Source: Patiria pectinifera (taxonomy: Eukaryota > Echinodermata > Asteroidea > Valvatida > Asterinidae). Taken from it: 64,000 nucleotides of DNA. The position numbers were made by a program, and so were the translations under genes. The stretch lies in contig CM057149.1 in the NCBI GenBank assembly GCA_029964075.1, positions 28,596,197 through 28,660,196 of the forward strand. Direction: 5' to 3'. Positions 23,678 through 36,900 of this stretch are shown piece by piece; position 1 is the stretch's first letter, and every line of letters begins with the position of its first letter. The notes below the pieces were generated by a model that was given only the letters and a program-made list of their open reading frames with translations, searched no databases and had not been told where the DNA came from.

Positions 23678-26600
23678 TTAGAATTCGACAGTTAGGTTTT
23701 TCATCTCCTCACTCAGTTTTTTGATGTGCTCAAGGTCCTGATCTGTCAAACAGCAAGACCTTAAGGTCAGTGTCTGAAGTAGTTTGAGACATTTTAAATG
23801 GGACCATGTGTCCGAGCCCCCCAGGTATTTATTTTTAGACAGATCCAGCTCAACAAAAGGAGATGTGTCACTAGTATTAAGGGATGGTGCAATGTGAGTA
23901 ATATCAAGACCAATTAATGAGCAGTTCCGTACTTCAAATCGTTTAAGATGTTTGAGCTCCTGAAGAGCTGGTGACCATCGAGCTGCTTTGCCCCCCAGGC
24001 TGGAAATACCTGCAAATACCACTTCAACTAAATCATGAGAAATACATATGCCCTTCAAAATATCTATCACATCTGAGCCAGTGAATGACATCCTCGAGAG
24101 TTCCATCCTCACTTCTCTTTTGATTCTTTTCAACCTAAAGACGTCGTCAACACTACACTCCTTAAGCTTTGGCATGCAGCCAGCTAATGATGCGAGGTGT
24201 TTCACATATTGCGTGTCTGTTTTATTTCCAGACAGATGCACTTCAAGCAAAGTGGATGAGTTACCTGGCAATGCAGCAATCCGTTTAATATCTGTCGCTA
24301 ACAATAGGCATTTTCGTACCTCAAATCGTTCAAGACGTTTCAGGTGATGCAATGCAAATGACAATTGAGCTGTTTCCCCTTCCAGGCTGCGAATATCTGC
24401 AAATACCACTTCAAAGAGGTCTTTACAATTACCAGCGGCCTTCAGAATTTCTGCCACATCAGGATCAGTAAATGGAAGCTTCGAGAGCTCCATCCTTACT
24501 CCTCTTTCGATTCTTTTCAACCTAAAGACGTCATCAATACTACATTGTGCAAGATTTGGGACAGAAAAAGCTAATTCCGCAATGTGTTTCACATCTTGTA
24601 TGCCTAAGCCACAACGATGTAGCCTTAGCTTGTTCAGTTGTTTCAGGCGCTGTAACTGAGACCATGATGCTCCTGCGTCTGCTAGAGATTTATTTCCAGA
24701 CAAATCCAGTTCAACCAACGTGGGCGTGTCACTGTAGAGGGATTCAACTATGTGCTCGATATCCACCACAATCAACGAGCAATTTTGCACTTTCAATCGT
24801 GCAAGATAGTTAAGGTTGTGTAATGCAGGTGACCATTCAGCTGCTTTGCCCCCCAGTCCGGAAATATTTGCAAGTACCACTTCAATTAGGTTCTTACATT
24901 TACCAAAGGCTTCCAAAATGTCTGCCACATCAGGACCAGTAAATGAAAGCTCAGAGAGCTCCATCTTTACGTCTCTTTTGATTGTTTTCAATTTAAAGAA
25001 GCAACCAATGCTACACTGCCCAAGGTTGGGCATAGAACCGGCTAGTGCTGCAATGCATTTCACATCTTGTGCGTCTAAACCACAACGATCTAGCTTCAGC
25101 TTGTTCAGTTGTTTCGGGCGCTGTAAATGAGACCATGACGCACCTACGTGGGCTAGAGATTTATTTCCAGACAGATCCAGTTCAACCAAAGTGGGTTTGT
25201 CACTAATATGTTCAATATCCTCGCTTTGTAATGAGCAGTCGCGTACTGTCAATTGCTTAAGGCTCTCAAGTTTCTTGATTTGCGAGGACCATGTAGATGC
25301 TGTGCCACCCAGACCGGAAATATTTGCAAGTACCACTTCAACAAGGTTCTTACATTTACCAACGGCCTCCAAAATGTCTGCCACATCAGGACCAGTAAAT
25401 GAAAGCTCAGAGAGCTCCATCTTTACGTCTCTTTTGATTGTTTTCAATTTAAAGAAGCAACCAATGCTACACTGCGCAAGGTTGGGCATAGAACCGGCTA
25501 ATGCTGCAATGTACTTCACATCTTGTGTGTCTAAACCACAACGATCTAGCTTTAGCTTGTTCAGTTGTTCCAGGCGCTGCAACTGAGACCATGATGCACC
25601 TACGTGTGCTAGAGATTTATTTCCAGACAGATCCAGTTCAACCAAAGTGGGCGTGTCACTAATATGTTCAATATCATCGCTTTGTAATGAGCAGTCGCGT
25701 ACTGTCAATTGCTTAAGGCTCTTAAGTTTCTTGATTTGCGAGGACCATGTAGATGCTGTGCCACCCAGACCGGAAATATTTGCAAGTACCACTTCAATTA
25801 GGTTCTTACATTTACCAAAGGCCTCCAAAATGTCTGCCACATCAGGACCAGTAAATGAAAGCTCAGAGAGCTCCATCTTCACGTCTCTTTTGATTGTTTT
25901 CAATTTAAAGAAGCAACCAATGCTACACTGCGCAAGGTTGGGCATAGAACCGGCTAATGCTGCAATGCATTTCACATCTTGTGTGTCTAAACCACAACGA
26001 TCTAGCTTTAGCTTGTTCAGTTGTTTCAGGTGCTTTAACTGAGACCATGATGCACCTACGTGTGCTAGAGATTTATTTCCAGACAGATCCAGTTCAACCA
26101 AAGTGGGCGTGTCACTAATATGTTCAAGATCCGCGCCTTGCAATGAGCAGTTGTGTAGTGTCAATTGCTTAAGTTTCTTGATTTGCGAGGACCATTTAGA
26201 TGCTGTGCCACCCAGACATTTAATGCCTTCTGCATGCAGTTCACCAACGGCGTTTTTTCTTTCGCCCAATGCCTTCAATATTTGTTTCATTTCTGTATTA
26301 GAGAGTACTATGTGGCACAAATGCAGCTGTACATTGTCTCCATATGCAATGTGCATTCCAGGACAACCACTTTCCAATTTTACCAATTTAGGCATATCCC
26401 CCAGTGATAGCGCAATATATGTCATATCGGCGTTACTTAACCAACAGCCAGTAAGAATTACCTTCTTTACCTGTGTGTTTTTTAATAGTAGCAACCACTT
26501 GTTTACAGTATCCGTCAAACCATGACCCTCTGATATGTGTAGTTCAGTCAAGTGCTTAGCGGTTGTACCAAATTGTGACAAGATAACATTAATACTGCTA

Positions 26601-28554
26601 GGATTTAAGAAACATCTCTCGAAACGAATGACAGAAAGATTCCTCAATATGACCATGGCTTTTGCTAAATCATTACAACACCCTTCCTCTAAGGTACATG
26701 ATTCAAATTTAATTTCCTTAGGCCTAAGTTCGGCAGGATGATTATTCCATATGTTTTTTGACTGGTCAGCAACATGCTTCAGAAACGAAACGAACATGTT
26801 GATCTCGTCATTTCTGAAACAAATCATATCTAGTGAATCGGTTAAAACTGAATTTACGAATGCTGTCGATAAAAGGCTTTTTGCCTGACTTTCACGGTAA
26901 CAATCCAGGGCAAGTTTCAACGATACTGTCAGCATGTTTGAGACGTGTGACGGAAATGAATGAGATTGAGACGAATATTTGGTTACCGGTACCGCTGAAA
27001 ACGGCCTGTATGCCTGCTTTTCACAAGTCACTGGCCTTGTGTTAGTGCTAGAAACTTCTTGCCCCTCTGGACAACTTCCTGCTGACACTCGTGGTCGTGC
27101 ATCTGTAATATAACTGCTTGCAACATTTTGCAACATCGGTAAGACATGTTTCGTGCATGCTTCATTGTCACCACAGCAAAAGCGAAGGATAAAGCTAAAC
27201 CTACAAAGGTCCTGAAGTTTGAAAAGGGCTTTCTTAAATTCATCAGCGTCTGTTTTTTGTAAGTTTTGAAGGTACTTTGCAGCACTAAACTCCTGAATCG
27301 TTTTGTGGATAAACTGAATACTGTTATGAGGCTTTAACTCTTTTATTACTCGCTGGCTTGTCAGTATGCCAGCCTTCAAAGCTTTATCATATGCAAACGC
27401 AATTTCCTTTTTAAAATCTTTTTCTTCAAATGAAAGCCGCTGCACTGGAGATACAAGGCCACGAAAGGCAACCTCTCCGATTGCTTCAACAATATTTGGG
27501 ATTTCCTCTTGTGATACACCTTTTCTTTCGAACATATACCGTGTAGCGTTTCTGTATAATCGCGATAGTGTGTCTGGAAGTCTGGAATCTTGTCTCCATA
27601 ATAAACACATTAGTAGCAAGAGCATTGGGCTATGCGCTAAATCAAGTAAAACGTTTGAGGACTGAATCTTTTGGAACAGGGCCTTACCATCATCAGGTTT
27701 CTTAAAGAAAAATTTCCCCAAATTAGCTTCCATGTCCTTTTCAGAGAAGCCCAGAACTTTTATATGGGTGAAAGGTTTTTCAATCAGTGATTTGCTGACC
27801 AAAGTGGGAAAATGGGAGGGACGGGTGGTTATGATCACATCAATATCTGCTCCTACCTTTCGATTGAGGATTTGTAGGATCGAGCCAAATGATTGTCCAT
27901 TGAGTTTGGTTGTCCCAAATTCATCGAAGCCATCCAGAAGAAGTAGCACCTTTTTAGGATTCTTGATGATGAACCCTTTTAGATGTTTCTTATCGATAAC
28001 GTTTTTGTCGATGAGTTGATGAAAAAGGGAGTCAATAAAATCTGACGTTTGATCCAATGCGTTCATTTTTAGAACAAAAACTAGTTTGTACTTCTTTGTT
28101 GTTTCGCAAACGCCAAGCGCCCAGTCGTACGCAATTTTGCCTATAAGTGTTGTTTTTCCCATACCGGCCTCTCCATTATAAATGATACGATTGATAACAA
28201 AACCATGCTCCTTGAGAAAAATTTTCTCATACAACATCTTTTTATCGCTCAACCCCTGTCCTTGACCATTACTATCACCATGACTGTTATCATCATCACT
28301 AACAAATCGTACATTTGTGTATATTTTCTTGATATGCTTCATGTCATCATCAATCCATGGATTCACCTGCACGTAACTGCCCGTGGTTCTGTATACCCGT
28401 TTAAGCGCCTCCTCACACATATCCGCTGCAGCATCTTCTGCTGTATCGGTGGCTGGGCTGACATCTGGGCTGGTGTCTTGACTGGTCCTTGTCGATGGAC
28501 TGCAAACCTCAGGTTGGAGGTGTTGTACATAGGATTCATCATTTGTTATGCCTC
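23678..28554 (-). CDS. NACHT-LRR (NLR) receptor, 3'-terminal exon
   Basis: A single 4,877-nt exon (phase 1 acceptor GAACAG|GAGG at 28555, stop TAA at its 3' end) encoding 1,624 residues. Numbering from the internal Met at 28420: Walker A GEAGMGKT at about 83-90; Walker B LLLLDGFDE at about 159-167; sensor 1 IITTR near 196-200; a MLLLLMCLL helix near 266-274; the winged-helix motif IHKTIQEFSAAKYL near 371-384. Ribonuclease-inhibitor-like LRRs follow from roughly 560 to the end, including near-identical 152-residue blocks. These are the standard parts of an NLR: NACHT for nucleotide-driven oligomerisation, LRR for sensing. No DEATH or CARD domain is seen in this exon; about 60 acidic/Ser-rich residues precede the NACHT. 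Intact LRR-like sequence lies downstream of the stop, so the LRR may once have been longer. Confidence 0.95.
24850..26230 (-). repeat. Tandem 456-bp LRR modules within the NLR exon
   Basis: A block of 152 codons recurs at a spacing of exactly 456 bp: the same segment (gccacccagaccggaaat and its variant) sits near 24852, 25308 and 25764, with a diverged fourth copy near 26212. Differences between copies are few. Each module holds about five to six LRR units with the conserved strand VELDLSGNKSL. Exact spacing and high identity point to recent unequal exchange or gene conversion inside the exon. Confidence 0.9.
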
Positions 28555-29599
28555 CTGTTCAAAAGCAATGGTTACACAAACAACTTATTATCAAGAGAAT
28601 AAATGATTCAAAGCGATTTTTTTCTGAAAAAATTAGGCTACTGGTGTGCCTAATTTGATAAGGATTTAATTGTCCATAATTTCATCTTTGACAAGATTTT
28701 TGTTTGGTGGAATTTGCACTTTTGGTTCAAAAGTTATGACAAGTTTTGTGAAGCCCATCTGAAGCGGGTTGGTCTGATTTAATGACCTTAACACAACGAC
28801 CAGTTATGTACAATGCAGGTATGCATTGAAGACAATTTAAACCAGAACAAAACTTTCTTTGAAACAACTGATGATAAGTATCACTTAAATTTAATAACTG
28901 GACTATCATTGTTTCAAAGCATCATGAATTATTGACTAATAACGTTGATTGTGGACTAAAGGATTATGTAAGCCTAATCCTGCCACACATGTCCTTCTTT
29001 GTGATCCACAAATACTTTCATCTGTACTGAATTCAAACCTTTCATTAGGTATGTGTGATTTCACAAATCAGACCAGCTTGGAATTTATAACCTTCTTCAA
29101 TGTACTCTATCTCTAGCTCTGGACAGGATTGTCCAAATGAGATGGGATAAAAATCATAGTGAAGAGAAGGAAAGGTACTTTTAAAAGAGGGTTTACATTA
29201 TGATGAATAGGGGTGGTTTATATTTTTAATATTTTTGTTTCTAATCCTGTATTTGGATTTTTGTGACCGAAAGGATACTTGAATGTGAACAAATATGTGC
29301 CGATATTTAACACTATGTTTAAGATCGGTTTGAGTCTATGCTGATAATTAACCTCGCCATCAGCATTCTGACTCCAAGTGGTCTTTGACAGAGTGTTTAC
29401 AAACCAACCACACATTCAATCCTTAAGTAAAGATCCGATAAATAACGGGTAAAAATATTGTTGAAAGGCGGGTTGTAGAAGTTGCTGCAAGTACAGAGGG
29501 TGATGGGGCCAACACCCAACGGTTACCAAGGTCTGTTGTTGGCAATTGCCTGAGGAAATTTATTACTCTTCGCTTCATTGGAACACCGACTCGGTACCG

Positions 29600-30880
29600 C
29601 TGTAAAATGTGCAACCCTCTCCTCCTGGCGCAGACATTACATCCCCGCAGAAATAACCGTAATGTCCGCAGACATACCTGAGCAGAAGTACATGGCTTTT
29701 ACTTTGGCCAAAGTTTTACTGACCCCCAAGTGACCATTAATTTGCCATCAGTGCAACTCAGACAAAATTTCCTTACGGCAGTTTGAAATTTTCCAACATC
29801 GAAGTCCTACCCCTTTAATTTAACTCCTTCATGGACCTCCTTCTGGTCCCACTGCGACCAGTAGGCCATACAGGTTGCCGAGAAGTAGGAGCCTAATGTC
29901 TTCCACTCGGGACGAACATCCCTCTTCTTTAGTTCAACCAACTCATGGTGTCATCCTGTAACTGTACTTGTCTTTAAAACACTGTGTGACAGGGTTGGCT
30001 GCTGGGCGGCTACGCCATAACCAACAACTCACCACCCCGAGGTTGCCCCTCAGGCATCTCACCAGTTGTCTCATCCTCATTGACTAATAACGGCGGCACT
30101 GTTTGCATTGCCGTGTTCACAACCCATCAGCATGTTCATGCTTTTTGCCGCTTCTGTGCTTTACGACTAAGTGTATTGTGACAGGGCCTCAATCCACCTT
30201 GCCAGCTGACCCTCAGGGTTTTAAAATAAAAACCCACCGAAATGCGGCATGGTCGGTTCTGACAGCCACCCTGCGGTCGTACATACTGTTTGACATACTT
30301 CAAGTGACGCAGTACTTTCAGGTTAGCTGAAGATCTGGCTCGCATACGCAAGCACTTTTTCGTCTTGGACCTGCGAGAACAATGGCCCAATACCACAACC
30401 GATGTCATCGGTATCCAAGATTCACCCTCATGTAGGCATCGGGTATGAAAGAAATGGAGCAACCTGGAGCCTTTTCTTCACCTCGTCAAAAGTTCCTCGC
30501 ATCTCGTACACATCTTGGAACCGGCCAATGTGCCACTGCCTCAATTTTCTGAGGATCCATGGCTACCCCTTTTGAGGACGTAATGTGCCCTAGGTAAGCC
30601 ACTGACCTTTTAAACAAATGACATTTGCTGGGCTTCAATTTTAGCACTGCGTTTCTCATCCTGCCCAACAAAACTCGGAGACGCTCCATTGTCTCCATCA
30701 TCGTTTGATTAAACACAATCACATGAAGTCATCCAAATATATCAGTAAGATTTCCAACTTTATGAGCCGGCCATAACTTTTTCCATGAGCAGTTCATACA
30801 CATTGATCTCCATTAGTAAGACTGGATAGGACACGCGTATTCTTGCGCGCAGTGAATACAGTGCGGGTTTAACGTTTGCG
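29600..30880 (-). mobile_element. Degenerate Ty3/gypsy pol
   Basis: Minus-strand order is as in gypsy pol: a reverse-transcriptase YLDD motif near 30735-30746, then RLRVLLGRMRNAVLKLKPSK and VAYLGHITSSKGV at 30486-30722, then an integrase zinc-binding remnant (HLGVSKTLAKVKAMYF) near 29690-29735. Frameshifts and stops throughout; no LTRs recognised. Confidence 0.85.
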
Positions 30881-30944
30881 ACCGAGCATGCGTGACGTGA
30901 ACGTGCTGCATGGTCTGAGTGTGACGGGGTTGTGTCCTATCCTG

Positions 30945-31315
30945 TGGAGTACTGTGGTCTCGTGGTTAAGGGCACTGATTTGTGGTCTGCGGGTATAACT
31001 GCAGGTTGTGGGTTCGAGTCTTGGCGGGGTCATGGTGCGTGTGCCCTTGGGCAAGGCACTTTGTCACTCATTGCTTCTCTCCACCCAGGAGTAAATGGAG
31101 TAAATGGGTACCTGTGAGGGCACAGATGGTTATTGTGATTGAATTAGCTTCCTTGCGCCTAACAGGCTGCATCAAACTGTATACTCCCCAGGGAGCTGAG
31201 ATGGTATTTGGAACGTTTCATGTGCCCACTGAGCAGGGCTAATAATGATGTAGCGCCTTGAGCACCAGTCTTGTTGGATACGTGCGCTTTATAAGTATCC
31301 ACTACTACTATCCAG
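30945..31315 (+). mobile_element. tRNA-derived SINE (LINE-tailed)
   Basis: A box gtggtctcgtggttaagggc, B box gggttcgagtc, central ttgggcaaggcactttgtca and aatgggtacctgtgagg, and tail gcgctttataagtatccactactacta, whose form suggests priming by a CR1/L2-type LINE. Confidence 0.85.
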
Positions 31316-32089
31316 TCTCACTAATGGATATCAATGTTCATACATTGAAGGGGCGTTGCACATCCTGAAAGGCATGTATTTCAACTGGTACCAAAAAAAA
31401 CCCCTGTTTCTCACAACAAATGTTGACTTTTGGCTGGCGTCCTCGCACAGAATAACTTGCCAGTACCTCGACGCCAAGTCAACTCAACGTATAGTCTAGG
31501 GACTAGCCGTTGTTATGATTTGGTGAACGCGCCACCGCAGCGATAACCGGCCGTCGCGAGAGGGCGTTATCACGACCAACCAATATCGCCTACGGACCCG
31601 TTGGAACACGTCTAGGCCGACTTCTACTGTTTGTGTGGTGCGCACACACCTGTTTGGCCTAAACTATACAGAGGACATTAAAAAAATTGTAGTAGTCCCA
31701 ATAGTTTTAATTTATTTTTTAGTTTTAATTATTTTTTTTTCTGTTTAATATATTTGTTGTCGGGTGGTCTGTTTGCTTGTGGGTTTTTTTTATAAATAAT
31801 TGTCAATTTTCCTGTTGATTAAAATGCGCCATATATATTTGTTTAATTCTAATTGTAATTTAAATAAATATACAATTTTATGATACCTGTACATGGCGGG
31901 TCTCCGCTGTTGGTAATCAAATAAATATATATATAAATAAATAAATAAAAGCAAACTCTCAAATTTCTTCCCGTAATGTGAAAGAATCTTGGCAAGACGT
32001 TTGTGAAACTTCACTGGTTAGCTCTTTTGTTGTGCTGTGTGTAGTATGTGCGGGACAAATGAACAGTAATTGCCTGCAGAAGTCGCGCA

Positions 32090-32570
32090 TGCCCACTAGT
32101 TTCCCCCCGCCCTGCAACAGGACGATGGGATACTCTGATGAATTCACGCTCTGATTGGTTGGATTTTGCGTGACCAGTGACCTGCGAGTCATCAAGGTCA
32201 TGACTCTGCAAGGTCGTTAAGACTGATTCATTACCCTTCTATTCCAGTTTAGAGATGTTATTTTATTTTTTGAAAAGCGTAATAATGTAGGAAATTCTGT
32301 AAAACTTATCTGTGTTGTAAATTTACAATTCCCGTCACTTGCTCAGGCTCCGTTTTGAATCACGAACGGTCGGATTGCATTATGCGACGCTCAAAATTTT
32401 GTCCACATGGTCCGCAATGAAACAGAAATCACACCTGGTATGGAACGTGTGCATTTCTATAGGAAGTTTTCGGATAGCATTTGCGCATATTGCCTGACTG
32501 CGGTTTTGAACAGCTGCAGCCAGATGCTTTATACATAGGCCTCGGTCGAAGCGAAGGTGGGTTATCGCGT
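32090..32570. mobile_element. Second copy of the 17-kb TIR element, one end diverged
   Basis: Shares ccccccgccctgcaacaggacg, the ctgattggttggattttgcg stretch and the tttgcgcatattgcctgac / gtggtccgcaatgaaaca part with 16951-17483, reversed. It lies in the intron between the 39-residue exon and the NACHT exon. Confidence 0.75.
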
Positions 32571-33583
32571 ATATAACCATAATAAAACGTGTTACCCCTA
32601 GACGGGCCTAGACAACTCAACGCGCATCGACAGTTCATCAATGCGCAGCACAAGATAGGCATCCTTGATCAACCGAATTCAGTTTTCTGTTAACGAAAAC
32701 AACATTTGCCGCCCATAGACTGACAGGAGGTTCAATTACGAGCCCTCCTCCCCAGGGGACAATTTCGTGGAGCTGCTAAGCACAGAACTTTGCTAAGCAG
32801 AACAATGTTTGGCTTGGAAAAAAAAACCAGGTTACCAGCCAAAATTCCAAAATTTTTATGTGAAGCAGACAGCAGCTGAACATCAGTAACAAGCAATATA
32901 CAACACAAGAACATTTGGTTGGTACAGCCATGTGGTTTCGAAGGCATAAGCGTCCCGTCGTTAAACAAAGTTAATCCGATTACGTCAGAACAGTGAAATT
33001 CATGCACCCCCCCCCAAAAAAAAAAAAAACACGTCCTTTTGGATATTGTGTTTCTCAAAAAATGTGCTCAGTATGATTGAAATGTTAAATTAAAACGGAA
33101 GAAGAAGTTCTAAACTTCATGTCAGTGAAAACAATCGCCGTCGTAGATGCCGAAACGTCAATATTGGTTACTGGTAAAGCTGACCTTAAAGTCGGGAAGA
33201 AATCGTTCGAAAACGTCCCCAAATCTATGTATTCATCTTAATTTGTAGAAATCTCCTCAAGTTGTTATTTCACGAGTAGTTGAACAATTATATCGTCTAT
33301 AAGTATATTCCGAATTTCAGCGTAATCTGTTGTTGCAAATGTTTGTGTTACACCTTGAACTGTGTCCAATCATAATTTTGACTAAGATCTTTTTCCGATC
33401 AAACTCACGTGCCTGGTTTTCAGATTTATATATTTTGACTGGGTTTTTTTTATAGAAATTAAGAAGAAAACTCATAATCGGCAGTTTTTGGTTTCACCAA
33501 GGTAGCCGGTGCTACCTCCATTATGATAGGCTTACAATTAGATTTCTCTTGCTTGGAAACTACGAAATGGAAATTCGTCATAC

Positions 33584-33700
33584 CTGATGTAGATGCCTGG
33601 CTTGCCACATTCTGAGGGCTTTGGTATACAATGCAAATATTCCCGGTAACTTGACCCAAAAGAAGTGGACAACGGTCGCCAGACACGCACACATTTCCCA
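33584..33700 (-). CDS. NLR gene: 39-residue exon between linker array and NACHT exon
   Basis: Acceptor CTATATAG and donor CATCAG|GTATGA, 117 nt, phase 1-1. Encodes VGNVCVSGDRCPLLLG and TGNICIVYQ, with two Cys and beta-strand-like alternation; the end is Ser/Thr/Gln-rich like the linkers. I do not recognise a family. Flanking intron sequence is homologous to the 1.8-kb units at 37.5-47.4 kb, but those units lack this exon. Weaker than the other exons because the acceptor tract is poor. Confidence 0.55.
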
Positions 33701-33943
33701 CTATATAGAGAAGAGTATAGATATACAAAGAAACATACATTAGGCCTACATGAATCACACCAGTAAAATGTTTTACATAATGATTAAGATCCCTTTACAC
33801 TCGGCTTTCCTTGGCCTCTCGTTCTAACGTGTCAAATTGAAACGTGAAAAAAATGCATGGGAAGTCGGAAAGCAATAATAGAATATATATATATATATAT
33901 GAACTATACCTACGTTACTCTCCATCAGATGCCTGTAAATAAT

Positions 33944-36900
33944 GGGTCGTATGAATAATAACGAGCATTTGCTTTTACTACCTATTTTAAAGCATCTACG
34001 CACATTTGTTTGAATAAAAATCAAGCAACTGCTTTTAATGGAACGCATTAAAGTATTTACTTTTTTACTTTTCCGTTTTTCCTAGACTAGAAGTGTTTTC
34101 TTCATTTCGTATAAATAAAAAGAGAAAATGCCTTAGATTTCAAGCATTAATTGGTAACTTTTCAAGGCTGCGTTGGGGCTACGTTCAGAATACAGCAAAT
34201 ACTCTTACGCAAAAATTGTTGTATTTATTAATATTCATCGCACCAAACTTAACACAAAACTGAACTACACGTACAAAAATACAATATATTTTGAATAACA
34301 ATTATGCGAAATTGAAATATTTGTTATTATTAATTCCATTACTAGAAGAAATTATGATTTCGCATTTTGTTCACGATATGCGAAGTGTAAGCGTAACATT
34401 CAATGCGGCATAGAATGGAGACATTTTATCCAATGGCACCCTGGGGACTGAAAAAAATGAAATCATCGTAATCTTTGCAGACTGTTATTGTGTTAATTTT
34501 TCGATAAACAAAAACCTTTGCGTAATGAATTTGGTATGGTCTTACCCACATTAACACATGTCTGTGATTTTTTTATGCAATTGTGACGACACTGTGAACC
34601 TTTAAAATTTTCATGAATAATGAAATTATACTTTCTGTATTCTGCGAGTTGCGAAACGTGTCTTCATCATTTTTGCTGGATTCGAGGATCAAATGTACTA
34701 CTACATGCATTGTATGCATCAGCTTGATTTGAACTTTTATTATACCCTAGTAAGAACCCTACGAGTTTGTTTCTGCATTCAATAGGGGACGTTAAAGAAT
34801 AGAGGACAATAGGGTCCCCAATTCTTGAGAGCCAATTTCCGACTCATTTCTGGCATCTTTTTTTGCTCTCATGCTTCAAATTCAAGATGGCGCCCAATTT
34901 GGTGGCCAATATGGCCGCCATATCGGTAAAGAAATGGAAAAAGTCACACATCTGACTAATACTATGATAAAATCATAAAAGAAATTGTAAAATATGATTT
35001 TGACCCTCTCAAATTCATTCCAGGTATCTCTTTTTTTTGCTATCATGCTTCAAATTTATGATGATGGCCAGGATGGTGGCCAATATGGCCGCCAAAATGG
35101 TAAACAAAATCGAAAAAAAGTAATATATCAGCCATAGAATGTGATACAAGCATCAATAAAACTGTTAGTTGTATGTTTTGTACCCTTTAAAAAATCATTT
35201 CTGGTATCTGTTTTTGCTATCATGCTTTAAATCCAAAATGGCGTCAAATATGGTAGCCAATATGGCCGCCTTATTGGTAAAAAAAACGAAGAAAAAAGTC
35301 ATATATCTGCCAAATAATGTGATACAAGCATCAATAGAATTGTTAGTTATGTTTTTACCCTCGCAAATTCATTTTTGGTATCCCTTTTAACGATTATGCT
35401 GCAATTTCCAAATGGCAGCCTATATGGTGGCAATTATGGCGCCCAATATGGCCGCCTTATTGGTAAAAAAATATAAAAAGTCATATATCAGCCAAATAAT
35501 GTGATACAAGCATCAATAAAATTTGATATGTTGTTAAAAAAAATGTTTTTATTTGATATGCTTCAACTTCAAAATGGCGGCCAATATGGCGGCAAATATG
35601 GCGGCTCATATGGCCGCCTTATTGGTAAAAAAAAAATAGAAAAAAAATCACATACCAGCCAAATATTATGCTCTCTAGGAGGTAGAAATTTTGGGGTGGG
35701 TACATCTAATTCTACTTCCAAAATCTGACCTCTTCCACTGCGCTGCCAAATACCGGCCCTTTGAGACCGGTATGATCCTCAGCCGGTACTTTTGCCCCAA
35801 CGTCACTCAACGAACGACCTACTTCTATGCAACCTGTCAGCCTCCAAACTTAAACAAAGAGTTCTAAGCGGATTAGTGTCTATTGTGTGAACACGGCGTA
35901 AACAACTTTCCAGACTCTTTCTTTCCATAGATGGATGGCTGGCATATATATTTATTCATTTCCTTTTAGTGTATTACCTAACAGTTTGGTTTTTATGAAA
36001 GTAAAATTTACCAAAAGAAGAAGCAGAAAGTAACCCCTAATTATTTATCATAACCATTCGCCTGAAACTGACTCCCGAGGAAAGTGGCCACTTTATTTCT
36101 ATAGCAGTCGTGCGCTTAAGGCCTTTTGTTGACCGTGGAGGATTCAGCGGATTAAATACTCCTCATTGTTGGGTCCCAGATGTTGGACCTGCAATTATTG
36201 GGCATGAACACAATAGATCGTTTATAGTGGTTTGGTGCCTCAGCCAGCGTCTGGCCGGTTGCTCGGCCGGTTTGAAGAGGATTAAACTTAAACCGGCCAG
36301 TGATGGAAGCCCGGCCTTACTACCGTCACTTAGACCACCATCTTCAATTTGGAACATGTTTGCAAGTAAGACAAATCCAGATATGCAATGAAGACCAAAG
36401 TACATGATCTCAACTTTTACTGATATATAACATTTACATCTACAGCCAGTATATAGCTATTCTCAAATTTGACCATTTTTCGCAGCCATATTGGCAGCCA
36501 TCTTGAATTTTGTTCATGGTAGCAAAACAAATCATGCTTGAAATGAATTTGTTAAGGTTGAGAGCATGTATCTAATATTTAAATGTATGCATTTATTATA
36601 TTATTTGGCTAATATATATCATTTTTCTCACATTTGACTGCTTTTGGAGGCCATATCTGTGGCCATCCTGGCCGCCATCTTGAATTTGAAGCAAAATGGC
36701 AAAAAAATGCGATACCAGAAATGAATTTGCGAGGGTAAAAAACATAAGTAACAATTTTATTGATGCTAAGTATCACACTACTAGGCTGATTTATGATTTT
36801 TCCATTTTTTAAAACCATTTTGGCGGCCATATTGGCCGTAATCTTAGCCGCCTTTATGCATTTTAGGCATGATAGCAAAAAATGATACCAGAAATGAATT

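Larger units (their letters stand above)
28555..33583. other. Intron before the NACHT exon
   Basis: About 5 kb holding gypsy debris, a SINE and a TIR element. No further phase 1-1 exon was recognised, although a small one could be hidden. Confidence 0.6.

Noticed and set aside
24816-26525. A ladder of similar plus-strand ORFs of 100-140 codons
   Set aside because: They are antisense shadows of the 456-bp LRR modules; their similarity reflects the duplicated NLR coding sequence, with no domain or start context of their own.
36110-36391. 93-codon plus-strand ORF in the centre of the foldback element, considered as a transposase
   Set aside because: No catalytic motif or family resemblance; the opposite strand is equally open.
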